Below are positions 27,166 through 37,052 of a stretch of DNA of 64,000 bases, in pieces. The DNA comes from Niastella soli (lineage in GTDB: Bacteria; Bacteroidota; Bacteroidia; Chitinophagales; Chitinophagaceae). The notes beneath the pieces were generated by a model. The model made no database searches. It worked only from the letters and a program-made list of their open reading frames with translations, and was not told the DNA's origin. The position numbers and the translations under genes are program-made. Numbering within the stretch: the first letter of the stretch is position 1; each line of letters starts with the position of its first letter. Location of the stretch: the NCBI RefSeq assembly GCF_017742245.1, contig NZ_JAGHKO010000014.1, positions 1-64,000 on the forward strand, read 5' to 3'.

Positions 27166-27368
27166 CTTTAAAACTGTCAAAACCAGCAATGCCTATGAAA
27201 ATTTAACAGGGAGCCCTCATTGTGTTAACATCCAAATAACAAAATTATAATTAAGCCTATAAAGATGCTACAAGTCTCATTATGACTGCGTGATATTTTT
27301 GCAAACGGCTTGTTAAGGGGCGTTAATAAGTTTTTCTCACACAAACTACTTGTTAGTTTTGAGCCCAA

Positions 27369-27749
27369 ATGAGAGTAGCCATAATTTTTGTATGCATGTT
27401 CTATATCCTTTTTGGAGGATATAACTACCTATATACAGGTGTGCATAGCAATAGCTACTCCTCGCTGCGCCTGGTAAAAAGTAATTTGAAGTTTACAGAC
27501 AATAAACAAGGGGTGGCTGTCGTTAAGCCAAACGCCGCAGGCAAGCCAGGCGACAACAGCATTCCCGATATAGAGGATGAGGACTCCAACGACTCTACTG
27601 CAAGAAAATATAAAATACTGGCCAGGTGCTTATACGCCCTCGCCTATTCATTTGTTTTAACCTATCTCTTTACCCGTTTCAGATCTTCAAAACCGCATTA
27701 CAGTCTTTTTGCTTTTAAATACATAACCCAACGTGTTTTAAGGATCTGA
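27369..27749 (+). CDS. Small membrane protein, 126 aa, unknown function
   Basis: Not recognised. It has two predicted membrane helices (about 1-22, VAIIFVCMFYILFGGYNYLY, and about 85-103, LARCLYALAYSFVLTYLF) separated by a polar, acidic linker (SIPDIEDEDSNDSTARK). The basic C-terminus suggests the ends face the cytoplasm. It is isolated between the lipoprotein pair and the efflux operon. Coding is supported by the ATG just after a short leader and by uniform composition; the confidence is moderate. Confidence 0.55.
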   Translation: MRVAIIFVCMFYILFGGYNYLYTGVHSNSYSSLRLVKSNLKFTDNKQGVAVVKPNAAGKPGDNSIPDIEDEDSNDSTARKYKILARCLYALAYSFVLTYLFTRFRSSKPHYSLFAFKYITQRVLRI

Positions 27750-27929
27750 TGACATTTTTTCAGCAACCCTGGGCCGATCGTTATTTTCTGCCGAACGTTT
27801 GTTAATAATACATTCCTCCTGCTTTACAATTTTGATTGTACCCGGGCGCGACTGATAATTCCATAGCATTCCCCCAATTAAACCCTTGCTTTTAAAAAGC
27901 GTTCAATCGCATAACACCCATTTATTGTC

Positions 27930-29012
27930 ATGAAGAGAATTGTCTTGTTCACAAGCTTGATAGCATTATTGTGCAATACGAGCTGTAAGTCAACCAAGGA
28001 AGAAAAAGAGGAACCTGGTAAATATAAAGTTACCAGCCCTATGAGAATTGATACTTCCTTTACCAAGGAGTATGTTTCGCAGATCAGGTCTGTACGGAAC
28101 ATCGAGATCAGGGCCCAGGAAAAGGGCTTTCTGCAAAATATTTATGTGGATGAAGGCCAGTTTGTAAAGGCCGGTCAACTGTTATTCAGGATCATGCCCA
28201 AATTTTATGAGGCGGAAGTGCTGAAAGCACAGGCAGAGACCAAATCTGCAGAAATTGAACTGGCAAACTCTACCACCCTTGCGGAAAAAAATATTGTATC
28301 AAAAAATGAACAGGCGTTAGCCCAGGCAAAGCTCGACCAGGCAAAAGCTGAAATGGCGTTGGCCAAACTTCATTTGCAGTTCACGGAGATCAGGGCGCCA
28401 TTTGATGGCACCATCGACCGCCTGCCTAAAAAACTGGGTAGCCTTATCGATGAAGGCGAATTACTAACCAGCCTTTCTGACAACAACCAGATGTTTGCTT
28501 ATTTCAATGTAAGCGAACCGGAATACCTCGAGTACAAAGCCAACACAAAAGGCGGCGTAAAAGGCAGGGTAAACCTGCTTTTAGCAAACAACAAACCCCT
28601 GAAATATGCCGGTGAAGTAGAAACCATCGAAAGCGAATTCGATAACGAAACCGGTAACATCGCTTTCCGCGCAAGATTCCCCAACCCTGACAAACTGTTA
28701 AAACACGGTGAAACAGGTAAAATATTGATGACCGTTCCGCAAAAGGATGCCATGGTGATCCCACAAAAAGCCACCTACGAAATACAGGATAAAAGATATG
28801 TATTCGTAGTCGACAAAAACAATGCGGTAAAATCAAGACTTATCACCATTACTGGCGAATTGCCCGATCTGTATGTAGTAGCAACTGGTCTTAATGACGA
28901 CGAAAAGATCCTGCTCGAAGGCGTGCAGAAGGTAAAAGAGGACGATAAGATCCAGTTTGATTTCGAAAAACCAGAAGAAGTTATAACGCACCTGCGGGTA
29001 CATGCAGAATAG
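27930..29012 (+). CDS. RND efflux periplasmic adaptor (membrane fusion protein)
   Basis: First gene of a tripartite efflux operon, 360 residues. Lipoprotein signal IALLCNTSC (Cys about 19). Barrel-sandwich/lipoyl halves flank an alpha-helical hairpin (about 60-140; AGQLLFRIMPKFYEAEVLKA, then ALAQAKLDQAKAEMALAKL), followed by the lipoyl closing motif IRAPFDGTIDRLPKKLGSLI, beta-barrel and membrane-proximal domains. It bridges the inner-membrane pump to the outer-membrane factor encoded downstream. The helical hairpin is short compared with AcrA, as is common in Bacteroidota HlyD/RND adaptors. Confidence 0.92.
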   Translation: MKRIVLFTSLIALLCNTSCKSTKEEKEEPGKYKVTSPMRIDTSFTKEYVSQIRSVRNIEIRAQEKGFLQNIYVDEGQFVKAGQLLFRIMPKFYEAEVLKAQAETKSAEIELANSTTLAEKNIVSKNEQALAQAKLDQAKAEMALAKLHLQFTEIRAPFDGTIDRLPKKLGSLIDEGELLTSLSDNNQMFAYFNVSEPEYLEYKANTKGGVKGRVNLLLANNKPLKYAGEVETIESEFDNETGNIAFRARFPNPDKLLKHGETGKILMTVPQKDAMVIPQKATYEIQDKRYVFVVDKNNAVKSRLITITGELPDLYVVATGLNDDEKILLEGVQKVKEDDKIQFDFEKPEEVITHLRVHAE

Positions 29013-29084
29013 TCATGGAAGGGTTATGCATTTAGCTAACCCCCTGCGTGTAGTAACAGTAATTCATTCCCTAATTGCAAGTAA

Positions 29085-32000
29085 ATGTTTAATAAATTTA
29101 TACAAAGGCCGGTACTGTCGATAGTGATATCGCTTATCATTGTGTTTTTGGGCGTACTGGCCATATTCGGGTTACCGGTAACACAGTTCCCATCCATTTC
29201 ACCACCCAAGGTGAACGTAACAGCTGATTATCCCGGCGCCAACGGTGAATTGATGATCAAATCGGTGGTTATGCCACTTGAACGGGCCATCAACGGTGTT
29301 CCAGGCATGAAATATATGGCCTCTGATGCGGGCAACGACGGTGAGGCATCTATCCAGGTGGTATTTAACCTGGGGACTGATCCCAACGTAGCCTCTTTGA
29401 ACGTACAAAACCGCGTGGCTTCCGTGGTGAACAAACTACCGCCACTGGTTGTACGCGAAGGGGTAAAGATCACCCGCGAGGAGTCAAACATGTTGATGTA
29501 CATTAACCTGTATAGTGAGGACCCCAATGCAGACCAGAAATTTCTGTTCAACTTCGCAGACATCAACATCTTGCCTGAGTTGAAACGTGTAGATGGGGTT
29601 GGTTACGCCGACATCCTGGGTAACCGTGAATACGCCATGCGTATCTGGCTGAAACCCGATCGCATGTTAGCCTATAAGATCTCAGCCGATGAGGTGATGG
29701 AATCCCTGAGTTCGCAAAGCCTGGAAGCATCACCTGGCAAAGCCGGGGAAAGCTCTGGTAAAAGATCACAATCCTTTGAATATGTATTGAAATATACAGG
29801 CCGGTTCACCACCAAAGAACAATATCAGAATGTTGTAGTAAAATCAACACCCGATGGAGAGCTCCTTCGGTTGAAGGATATAGCTGATATTGAGTTTGGC
29901 AGCTCCATGTACGACATTTATTCAAACCTGAACAGCAAACCCTCCGCCGCCATTGTTTTGAAGCAATCGTATGGTAGTAATGCGAGCCAGGTAATTGAGA
30001 ATGTTAAGGAAAAACTGAAAGAGATCCAGGGCAGCTCCTTCCCAAAGGGAATGAAGTATGAGATCAGCTACGACGTATCCAAGTTCCTGGACGCGTCTAT
30101 CGAGAAGGTGATACATACCCTGGTAGAAGCCTTCATTCTGGTGGGTATTGTGGTATTCCTGTTCCTGGGCGACTGGCGCTCTACCCTGATACCCGCCATG
30201 GCCGTACCGGTGTCATTGATCGGTACATTCGTATTCATGCAGTTCTTTGGTATTACGCTGAACCTGATCACGCTATTCGCCCTTGTAATGGCGATTGGTG
30301 TGGTGGTGGATGACGCCATTGTGGTTATTGAAGCGGTGCACGCGAAAATGGAAGAAGAGCACCTGTCGCCGCTGAAAGCCACCAAGAAAGCGATGCATGA
30401 GATCAGCGGGGCCATTATAGCCATCACCTTCCTGATGGCAGCGGTATTTATACCGGTAGCGTTCATGAAAGGCCCGGTGGGGATCTTCTATCGCCAGTTC
30501 TCTATCACCATGGCCACAGCGATCATCCTGTCGGGTGTGGTGGCGTTAACGCTTACCCCCGCTTTGTGCGCCATGATCCTGAAGAACAACCATGGTAAAA
30601 AGAAAAAGAAAAATCCTGTCGATAAATTCCTCGATGGTTTTAATAATGGCTTTAACCGGATCCAGGGTAGCTACGTGTCAATACTGGGGCGTATAATAAC
30701 CCGACGGGGCGTTACCTTTCTTATTCTGGGTGCATTCTGCGCCGGTACTTATTTCCTCAATGGGAAAGTACCTTCGGGCTTTATTCCGAACGAAGACCAG
30801 GGGATGTTCTATGCCATCATTCAAACCCCGCCCGGTTCTACGCTGGAAAGAACAAACGAGATCGCTACCAGGCTACAAAAAATAGCAGAAGGCATTGAGG
30901 GCATCTCAACCGTTTCTTCACTGGCGGGTTATGAGATCCTGTCAGAAGGTACAGGCGCCAACTCAGGCACCTGTTTGATCAACCTGAAAAGCTGGGAAGA
31001 TCGCAAACACTCCGCACAGGAAATTATCGACGAGCTGGAAGAAAAATCAAAAGACATTTCGGGAGCCAATATAGAATTCTTCCAACCACCGGCAGTACCC
31101 GGTTATGGTGCAGCAGGTGGTTTTGAATGCCGCCTGCTCGATAAAGCCGGAACCAGTTCCTACAAAAGAATGGAAGAGGTAAGTAATGATTTCGTGAAGG
31201 AATTGAGAAAGCGAAAAGAACTGACTTCCGTGTTCAGTTTCTACAGCGCCAGCTTCCCGCAATATATGTTGAGTGTGGATAATGACATTGCGCAACAGAA
31301 AGGGGTCTCGATCGAAAACGCGATGAACTCGCTTTCTACCCTCATTGGTAGTAACTACGAGATCAGCTTTATCACCTTCGGTCGCATGTACAAGGTGATC
31401 GTACAGGCTGCGCCCGGATATCGCGCGTTGCCCGAAGACATCCTGAAACTATATGTAAAAAATAACCGCGATGAAATGGTGCCCTACTCGGCATTTATGA
31501 AAATGGAAAAAGTGTATGGTTTGTCGGAAATCACCCGGCACAACATGTATACGGCCTCCGAGATCAGTGGTTCAGCGGCACCCGGTTACAGTAGTGGAGC
31601 GGCCATCAAGGCCATTAATGAAGTGGCAGCAAAGTCACTGCCCAGAGGTTTTGGTATTGACTGGGCGGGTATCTCCAAGGATGAGGTAGCCCAGGGTAAT
31701 GGCGCTATCTACATCTTCCTTATTTGTTTGGGCTTCGTATACCTGATCCTGTCAGCACAATATGAAAGCTTTATTCTGCCACTGTCGGTGATCCTTTCGT
31801 TACCTACCGGTATTTTCGGCGCCTATCTGTTATTACAGGTAATGGGTCTTGAAAACAACATTTATGCCCAGGTGGCCATGGTAATGTTGATCGGTTTGTT
31901 GGGTAAGAACGCCGTATTGATCGTAGAGTTTGCGGTACAGCGGCACCGGGCAGGTGCAACGGTACTAAAAGCAGCCATGGAAGGGGCCCGCGTGCGGTTC

Positions 32001-32252
32001 CGCCCCATCCTGATGACCTCCTTTGCCTTTATTGCCGGTCTGATCCCGCTGGTATTTGCCAACGGTCCGGGCAAGATCGGGAACAGGACCATCGGTACAG
32101 CCGCTGCCGGCGGTATGTTGCTGGGTACCATATTCGGGGTATTGATCATCCCCGGTTTGTATTACATATTTGGCAGAATGGCCGAAAAACGCAGACTGGT
32201 TAGAGATGAAGATGAAAATCCGTTAACTGAAGAAATCGATCATAATGTTTAA
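29085..32252 (+). CDS. RND-family multidrug efflux pump (HAE1/AcrB-like)
   Basis: Inner-membrane proton-driven pump, 1055 residues, the normal length. The start MFNKFIQRPVLSIVISLIIV is the conserved first helix. The proton-relay acid pair is in TM4 (GVVVDDAIVVIEAV, about 401-414). The docking and porter domains include PISPPKV-like QFPSISPPKVNV and NEDQGMFYAIIQTPPGSTL (about 571-589); the second half repeats the TM bundle, including GLLGKNAVLIVEFAV. The last 8 bp overlap the outer-membrane factor gene. The substrate is likely hydrophobic or amphiphilic drugs, by family. Confidence 0.95.
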   Translation: MFNKFIQRPVLSIVISLIIVFLGVLAIFGLPVTQFPSISPPKVNVTADYPGANGELMIKSVVMPLERAINGVPGMKYMASDAGNDGEASIQVVFNLGTDPNVASLNVQNRVASVVNKLPPLVVREGVKITREESNMLMYINLYSEDPNADQKFLFNFADINILPELKRVDGVGYADILGNREYAMRIWLKPDRMLAYKISADEVMESLSSQSLEASPGKAGESSGKRSQSFEYVLKYTGRFTTKEQYQNVVVKSTPDGELLRLKDIADIEFGSSMYDIYSNLNSKPSAAIVLKQSYGSNASQVIENVKEKLKEIQGSSFPKGMKYEISYDVSKFLDASIEKVIHTLVEAFILVGIVVFLFLGDWRSTLIPAMAVPVSLIGTFVFMQFFGITLNLITLFALVMAIGVVVDDAIVVIEAVHAKMEEEHLSPLKATKKAMHEISGAIIAITFLMAAVFIPVAFMKGPVGIFYRQFSITMATAIILSGVVALTLTPALCAMILKNNHGKKKKKNPVDKFLDGFNNGFNRIQGSYVSILGRIITRRGVTFLILGAFCAGTYFLNGKVPSGFIPNEDQGMFYAIIQTPPGSTLERTNEIATRLQKIAEGIEGISTVSSLAGYEILSEGTGANSGTCLINLKSWEDRKHSAQEIIDELEEKSKDISGANIEFFQPPAVPGYGAAGGFECRLLDKAGTSSYKRMEEVSNDFVKELRKRKELTSVFSFYSASFPQYMLSVDNDIAQQKGVSIENAMNSLSTLIGSNYEISFITFGRMYKVIVQAAPGYRALPEDILKLYVKNNRDEMVPYSAFMKMEKVYGLSEITRHNMYTASEISGSAAPGYSSGAAIKAINEVAAKSLPRGFGIDWAGISKDEVAQGNGAIYIFLICLGFVYLILSAQYESFILPLSVILSLPTGIFGAYLLLQVMGLENNIYAQVAMVMLIGLLGKNAVLIVEFAVQRHRAGATVLKAAMEGARVRFRPILMTSFAFIAGLIPLVFANGPGKIGNRTIGTAAAGGMLLGTIFGVLIIPGLYYIFGRMAEKRRLVRDEDENPLTEEIDHNV

Positions 32253-33678
32253 ATTGAGTATAAAGAGATCCGTTAGTCTGGCATACCTATGTTTGGCTAT
32301 AGCTGGTTGTAAAGTACCGGCCCTTGTGGAAGTTCACGAAAACAAGTCGGTACCCGGGTCTTACGACGACAAACAAGACACCACCAATATCGCAGCCATC
32401 CCCTATCGTTCTTTCTTTACAGATAAGGACCTGGTGAGCCTGATAGATACTGCGTTGCAACGCAACCAGGAACTCCAGATCACTTTACAGGAGGTGGAAA
32501 TTGCCAGGAACGATATAAAATTCAAACAGCAGCCCTTGTTGCCTCAGGTAGGCATAAGAGGCGGAATAGGCGTTGAGAAAGTAGGCCGGTACACCAGCCA
32601 GGGCGCCGGTGATGCCTCTACAGAGATAAAACCCGGTAAGGAAATGCCCGATCCATTAGGCGATTTTACCGTGGCTGCGTTCGCCAACTGGGAAGTAGAT
32701 ATCTGGCACAAACTGCACAATGCAAAAAAAGCGGCCGTTACCAGGTATCTATCAACGGTAGAAGGCAGGAATTTTGTGGTAACCAACCTGGTTGCTGAAA
32801 TAGCTAATTCTTATTATGAATTACTGGGTTTTGACAACCAGCTGACGATCGTTCGGCAGAACATCGCGCTGCAAAAAGATGCGTTGGAAATTGTGAAGGT
32901 ACAGAAGGAGGCCGCCCGGGTTACAGAGCTGGCCGTACGGAAGTTTGAAGCGGAAGTACTGAAAACGCAAAGCTTGGAATATGAGATCCTGCAGAACATA
33001 AAAGTTACCGAAAACCGGATCAACTTTTTGTTAGGCCGGTTCCCACAACCGATCGCCAGGGATACCAGCAATCTGGTAAATCTGATCCCTACGGTAGTGA
33101 ACTCCGGGATCCCATCGCAACTGCTGATCAACCGCCCGGATATTAAACAGGCGGAACTGGACCTGGCAGCCGCGAAACTGGATGTAAAGATCACCCGTGC
33201 TGAATTCTTCCCTTCATTGGGACTTTCAGCAGCAGTAGGTTTACAGGCATTCAGCCCTACCTATCTGTTCCACTTACCTGAGTCTATCTTATACAACCTG
33301 GCCGGTGAAATGATGGGCCCGTTGATCAACCGGAATGCGATCAAGGCGGAGTTTAACAATGCCAATGCCCGGCAACTACAGGCCTTGTATAACTATCAGC
33401 GAAGTATAGTGAATGCCTATACAGAAGTATCAACACAATTATCAAACATCAACAACCTGGAAAAAAGCTACGACCTGAAATCAAAACAGGTGGAAGCACT
33501 GACTGCCTCGATCGGCATTTCGAATGACCTGTTCAAGAATGCCCGGGCCGATTACCTGGAAGTACTGATGACCCAACGGGATGCGTTGGAAGCAAAACTG
33601 GAATTGGTTGAAACCAGAAAAGATCAATTGAACGCCGTAGTAAATATATACAGGAACTTAGGCGGTGGCTGGAAGTAA
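32245..33678 (+). CDS. TolC-like outer membrane efflux factor (NodT/OprM type)
   Basis: A 477-residue outer-membrane channel with lipobox LAIAGC (Cys about 22), placing it in the lipidated OprM/NodT group. Two outer-membrane-efflux repeats are visible: SLIDTALQRNQELQITLQEV (about 59-78) with WEVDIWHKL, and the second with LINRPDIKQAELDLAAAKLD (about 294-313) and the long helices AYTEVSTQLSNINNLEKSYD. The start overlaps the pump gene, completing the adaptor-pump-channel operon, which closes with a terminator 25 bp downstream. Confidence 0.93.
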   Translation: MFKLSIKRSVSLAYLCLAIAGCKVPALVEVHENKSVPGSYDDKQDTTNIAAIPYRSFFTDKDLVSLIDTALQRNQELQITLQEVEIARNDIKFKQQPLLPQVGIRGGIGVEKVGRYTSQGAGDASTEIKPGKEMPDPLGDFTVAAFANWEVDIWHKLHNAKKAAVTRYLSTVEGRNFVVTNLVAEIANSYYELLGFDNQLTIVRQNIALQKDALEIVKVQKEAARVTELAVRKFEAEVLKTQSLEYEILQNIKVTENRINFLLGRFPQPIARDTSNLVNLIPTVVNSGIPSQLLINRPDIKQAELDLAAAKLDVKITRAEFFPSLGLSAAVGLQAFSPTYLFHLPESILYNLAGEMMGPLINRNAIKAEFNNANARQLQALYNYQRSIVNAYTEVSTQLSNINNLEKSYDLKSKQVEALTASIGISNDLFKNARADYLEVLMTQRDALEAKLELVETRKDQLNAVVNIYRNLGGGWK

Positions 33679-33702
33679 TGTGAAGCGTGAAAGCCTAAAA
33701 AA

Positions 33703-33740
33703 CAAAGAAGGTGTCTCAAAGTATGAGGCACCTTTTTTGT
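33703..33740 (+). terminator. Rho-independent terminator of the efflux operon
   Basis: The 11-bp stem AAGGTGTCTCA/TGAGGCACCTT (33708-33718 with 33724-33734, one G-T pair) has loop AAGTA and a run of T after it. It starts 25 bp past the outer-membrane factor stop. Confidence 0.92.
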
Positions 33741-33753
33741 TTTAAAGCTTTAT

Positions 33754-33917
33754 GAAGCATGAAGTAGGATGTAGGAAGTAAGAGGTATGAGGTATGAAAT
33801 ACGAAGAGTCTGAAATTTCGGCCTCAAGAGTTTCGTGCTGATTGTAAAAAATTAGCGAACTTCTGACCTCATACTTCCTACCTGCTGTATTCCTCCCTCA
33901 TCAACTGGTCAACCTCC
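33754..33917. repeat. Heptamer-flanked core A element, copy 1
   Basis: Eight GARRTAN heptamers in register (33754-33809: GAAGCAT, GAAGTAG, GATGTAG, GAAGTAA, GAGGTAT, GAGGTAT, GAAATAC, GAAGAGT) lead into a 68-bp core (33803-33870) shared with 40860-40927 at 52 of 68 positions without gaps. After the core the heptamers return in inverse orientation (ATACTTC, CTACCTG) and then change to the CAACTGGTCAAC type. The element ends 9 bp before the stop codon of the minus-strand DUF6263 gene. Confidence 0.85.
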
Positions 33918-33925
33918 TCGAGAAG

Positions 33926-34846
33926 CTATTTACTTGTAATAAGCTTGGTTATTTTTATGGAAAGTGGATAGTCTTTTCCCATTGACTGAACACTGCCTTC
34001 CAGAGCTATAGTTGTTTTGGCCTCCATTAAGAGGCCTGTACCGATGTCTGTAATGAACTTGCCTTTCTGACTACCTTTGATAGATGCCGGCACTTCTGTG
34101 CCTGTAATGGTCAATTTATCATCGGTATTTATTTGGGCGGCAGAGGTAACGGTGGCCAGTTTGCCATCCAGATCATCAAAAGTGCAGGTAGAGGAAGCAT
34201 CGACTTCAACATCAGAAGAGAGTTTATTTTTCAAGATCCAGGAATCCCCCACCACAACAGCAGTGTCGGGAAACAAACTAAACTGGCTTGATAAATTATT
34301 CCTGATAAAATCGTCACCAATAAACTTCTTGAACTGCTCCCTGAGCCGGCTTTCACTGGCAGGATTTGTAACATGCAGGGTTGTCACTAGTTTATCAGCG
34401 ATCTCCTTGTTGCCTGTTACCTCCAACACCTCTCCTTTCTTGTTCAGGACAACATATACAGAAGCGCCTTTGATAGCCGCTAACTGCTTCTCCATGTCAT
34501 CAAATGAATGGCCTGAATTAGCCGCATCGATTTCTTTTTGGCCGTCTTTGCCCTTAATAGCAAACTTTAACTGGTCGTAGGTGATCTTAACCTGAATACT
34601 GTCAGGTGAACTGCCCACCACTTCATAGATCAAACCAATTTCAGACTGGCTGTTGGTCTCCATGTCTTTACCAGCTACCAAAACGCGTGATACCGTTTCT
34701 GTATTGATATTGAAATAGTATTTAGCACCGGCGCTCAGGTGTAATGCAAACTGGTATTTTTTGGTGGCATCTTGATGGCTGGTGTTTTTGCAGGAAAGCA
34801 GGAATAACGATAGAAAAAAGGAGATACTATAAAAATATAATTTCAT
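33926..34846 (-). CDS. DUF6263-like lipoprotein, 306 aa
   Basis: Starts at the second Met (34846; MKLYFYSISFFLSLFLLSC), two codons inside the longest frame, giving a clean lipoprotein signal with Cys about 19. The mature part begins KYQFALHLSAGAKYYFNINTE, a pattern I associate with DUF6263 proteins of Bacteroidota, followed by SQSEIGLIYEVVGSSPDSIQ and GDSWILKNKLSSDVEVDASS. It is predicted all-beta; no catalytic motif is seen. The function is unknown. It is monocistronic on the minus strand, with its 3' end at core A. Confidence 0.7.
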   Translation of the reverse strand: MKLYFYSISFFLSLFLLSCKNTSHQDATKKYQFALHLSAGAKYYFNINTETVSRVLVAGKDMETNSQSEIGLIYEVVGSSPDSIQVKITYDQLKFAIKGKDGQKEIDAANSGHSFDDMEKQLAAIKGASVYVVLNKKGEVLEVTGNKEIADKLVTTLHVTNPASESRLREQFKKFIGDDFIRNNLSSQFSLFPDTAVVVGDSWILKNKLSSDVEVDASSTCTFDDLDGKLATVTSAAQINTDDKLTITGTEVPASIKGSQKGKFITDIGTGLLMEAKTTIALEGSVQSMGKDYPLSIKITKLITSK

Positions 34847-34950
34847 TTGCATTCTTTGAGGGAGCAGTGTAAAATAAATTTTAATAGCTGGCGGGAATTA
34901 AATTACAGGCTTTTTGCAATTAATTTCCACCAGCTATATTTTAATAAAAT

Positions 34951-35583
34951 TCAGAGTGCTTGTTCAGACTCATCCACTATTTCAATAATATTGAAATCTA
35001 ACTTCCTGTCAACCCTTGTGTGCTCATCAATTGAAGGAATATAAAATTCTCTATTAATTGATTCGCCTATTCTTTCCCAGTTTGCATTGTCGAAAATAAA
35101 AATATTTCTTTGATCAACCTTGTATCTTGTCCCATCCTCTTTAATTGTTGAAATGCCCTCCCTGTTTACATAGGAGGCAACCACCATTGACTCCATTACA
35201 TTATCAAAAACTTCAGGATTGGAACTCAATAAAAATTGCGCATCATTAAATACAATAACTCTTTTAGGCGGTTCTGTTTCAAAATTCAACAACGTATCAT
35301 ACAAAGCATGATAATCAGGTCTGAAATTATAACCAATCGGCATACTTAGATTTATCTGATAACAGCACGATTCCAGATTATTAATTTGTTTACCATACAT
35401 AGGAACTACCTCATGCCCGCCAATAGTACATAAGTACTGAGTTAAATTTGTTCCAAACCATCTTAACCAATCAGAATTGTTGCATATTATGATAAAGTCA
35501 TTTTGTGGAAGGTCAATAAACAGCTGTTCATACCACCTAGCGACAGCATTATCTATATTTAATTTCAATCTTTGAATGCTCAT
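34951..35583 (-). CDS. Putative immunity protein for the adjacent Rhs toxin tip
   Basis: A 210-residue cytoplasmic protein without signal or recognised family. It starts one base after the stop codon of the Rhs toxin fragment, the usual toxin-then-immunity order of polymorphic toxin loci, which is the main reason for the call. Visible features are an acidic composition, a hydrophobic beta-strand ending in two acids (PPKRVIVFNDAQFLL, about 96-110) and conserved aromatic residues (DWLRWFGTNLTQYL). AT content is higher than in the carbohydrate loci, consistent with transfer. The immunity role is inference from position. Confidence 0.6.
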   Translation of the reverse strand: MSIQRLKLNIDNAVARWYEQLFIDLPQNDFIIICNNSDWLRWFGTNLTQYLCTIGGHEVVPMYGKQINNLESCCYQINLSMPIGYNFRPDYHALYDTLLNFETEPPKRVIVFNDAQFLLSSNPEVFDNVMESMVVASYVNREGISTIKEDGTRYKVDQRNIFIFDNANWERIGESINREFYIPSIDEHTRVDRKLDFNIIEIVDESEQAL

Positions 35584-35584
35584 G

Positions 35585-36586
35585 TTAATGATAGTCAGTT
35601 ATATCTTTTATAAATATTTCTTTGTTTGTTTCCCTGTAAACTATCCTTACACCACCTCTGGCTTTGCCCGTTCCTTTCAGATCAATTGCATTATACCCTT
35701 TTAAGTCTCGTCCCAGAACGTGCTGATTCCCCCCAGCCTCTCCACTTCGAACCTTTTGGATAGCCTCTTCAACTCTTGTCTGCATTTGCTTATCCATTTT
35801 ATCATATACTTTGGCAGCATCCTTGGATTCAACAACTGTTCTTTGTTCCGGATCATATTTTCTACCCAGTCGCGACTTATCCTCTGGCTCCGGATCTTCC
35901 AAACCATCACGATCAGTGGTAACCTTAGGGTTTTGGGCAGACATGTATACCATCTCTGTCCTAAGGTTGTTAATCAACTCCTGGGTTTTTCCAATATCAA
36001 TAATAGCTGTAGCTTCAACAGCAACACCATGCAGCATTACAAACCCAGATCCAGCAGCCCCTATACCTGTCCATCCGGTTGATAACATCCCAGCCCCACC
36101 TGCACCAATTTCAGTTCTAGCCAGCATCTGTACACCATAACTTCCTTTTAACTGGCCGTTAAGATAAGCTAATTGATCTATGGGATCAGTATAATCATCT
36201 AAATTAAATCCTCCAAAACGATTGTAAAGACCTACAGACATTGCGTTAGCCATGGCATCTTCAGCACCACGAGCTGCAATAAGACCTAAACGTGCCTGTT
36301 CTGTTGCCACTCGTATAACATTCTGTATGCTTTGTATAGCAACCGCCGTTAGTGAACGAGCTTTATGAACAACATAAACGGTTTCTAATACCTTATACTT
36401 TTCCAATCCATCCAAATCAATATTTGCAACTGGCTCGCAACCCGCAAATTGATAAGGTGTATAATAAGGATATTCAAATGCCAAAGGATCTAGCTGAGGG
36501 AACCGGCCAATTTGCGGATCATAATACCTAAACCCGTAATCATACCAGTCAAGGTCAGCATCGTCTATAAGCTCTTTATCATTATA
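35585..36586 (-). pseudogene. Displaced Rhs C-terminal fragment carrying a RelE-like toxin domain
   Basis: Only the last Rhs core motifs remain: YNDKELIDDADLDWYDYG, FRYYDPQIGRFPQLDPL and the Met-initiated EYPYYTPYQFAG with IDLDGLE, the invariant boundary before Rhs toxins. The homology begins abruptly at 36586; the frame stays open to a stop at 36653-36655 with no start codon. After the boundary come a helical and Gly/Ala-rich pre-toxin segment (about residues 30-170 from the Met at 36484) and a toxin-like end (about 205-299) with HVLGRDLKGYNAIDLKG and RGGVRIVYRETNKEIFI, similar to RelE/ParE-type ribonuclease folds. The usual full-length Rhs (over 1,000 residues) is absent, so this is an orphan tip. 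Confidence 0.72.
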
Positions 36587-36588
36587 TA

Positions 36589-36765
36589 AGTTCCTGCTTC
36601 GATTTTTATGGACAGGAACGTACTTATACGGTAAATAATTTTGAGGACCGGTTTACTGAAAATTATGTTGGGTATGAGATAGAATGGCTTCCTGTTGGTG
36701 GTGAGGTTACTTATGATGACCAGACATCGTATCCTGCGCTCTGGCCGCAAAAGACACACATATAA
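36589..36765 (+). pseudogene. C-terminal remnant of an unrelated plus-strand gene
   Basis: A reading frame without a start codon, in the opposite direction to the Rhs fragment and abutting it at 36587, encodes SCFDFYGQERTYTVNNFEDR, then FTENYVGYEIEWLPVGGEVT and a terminal YPALWPQKTHI before a TAA at 36763-36765. The coherent composition suggests a real protein end. I do not recognise the family. The head-to-head joint of two truncated genes marks a recombination or insertion boundary. Upstream, in frame, lies a stop at 36568-36570, within the Rhs part. Confidence 0.5.
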
Positions 36766-37052
36766 TAATAAACAGTAATAGCAATGGTATAGGACGCAGG
36801 CTCATTAACAGGTAAAAGGGTTTTGCTACAAATATCAATTTAACCTTATTAATACACGATTGTCACGCATATCAATACATGTAATTGCCGGCAAAGATAA
36901 GAAGGGAAGCTAACATGATAAGAAAAAGTATTGAACGTGAAAATTTACCAATAGGCGTGTCGTTTTGAGTAATTTTCGTGTAATCACTGTCCCATTACCT
37001 GACACATGCGGCCGCTTATGCCCTTAATTGTAACGCTATCCCCCATTAAGTC
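36766..37052. other. Intergenic region, no gene seen
   Basis: AT-rich spacer between the remnant at 36589-36765 and the heptamer-type repeat beginning near 37053. No ORF, hairpin or promoter could be supported. Confidence 0.4.
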
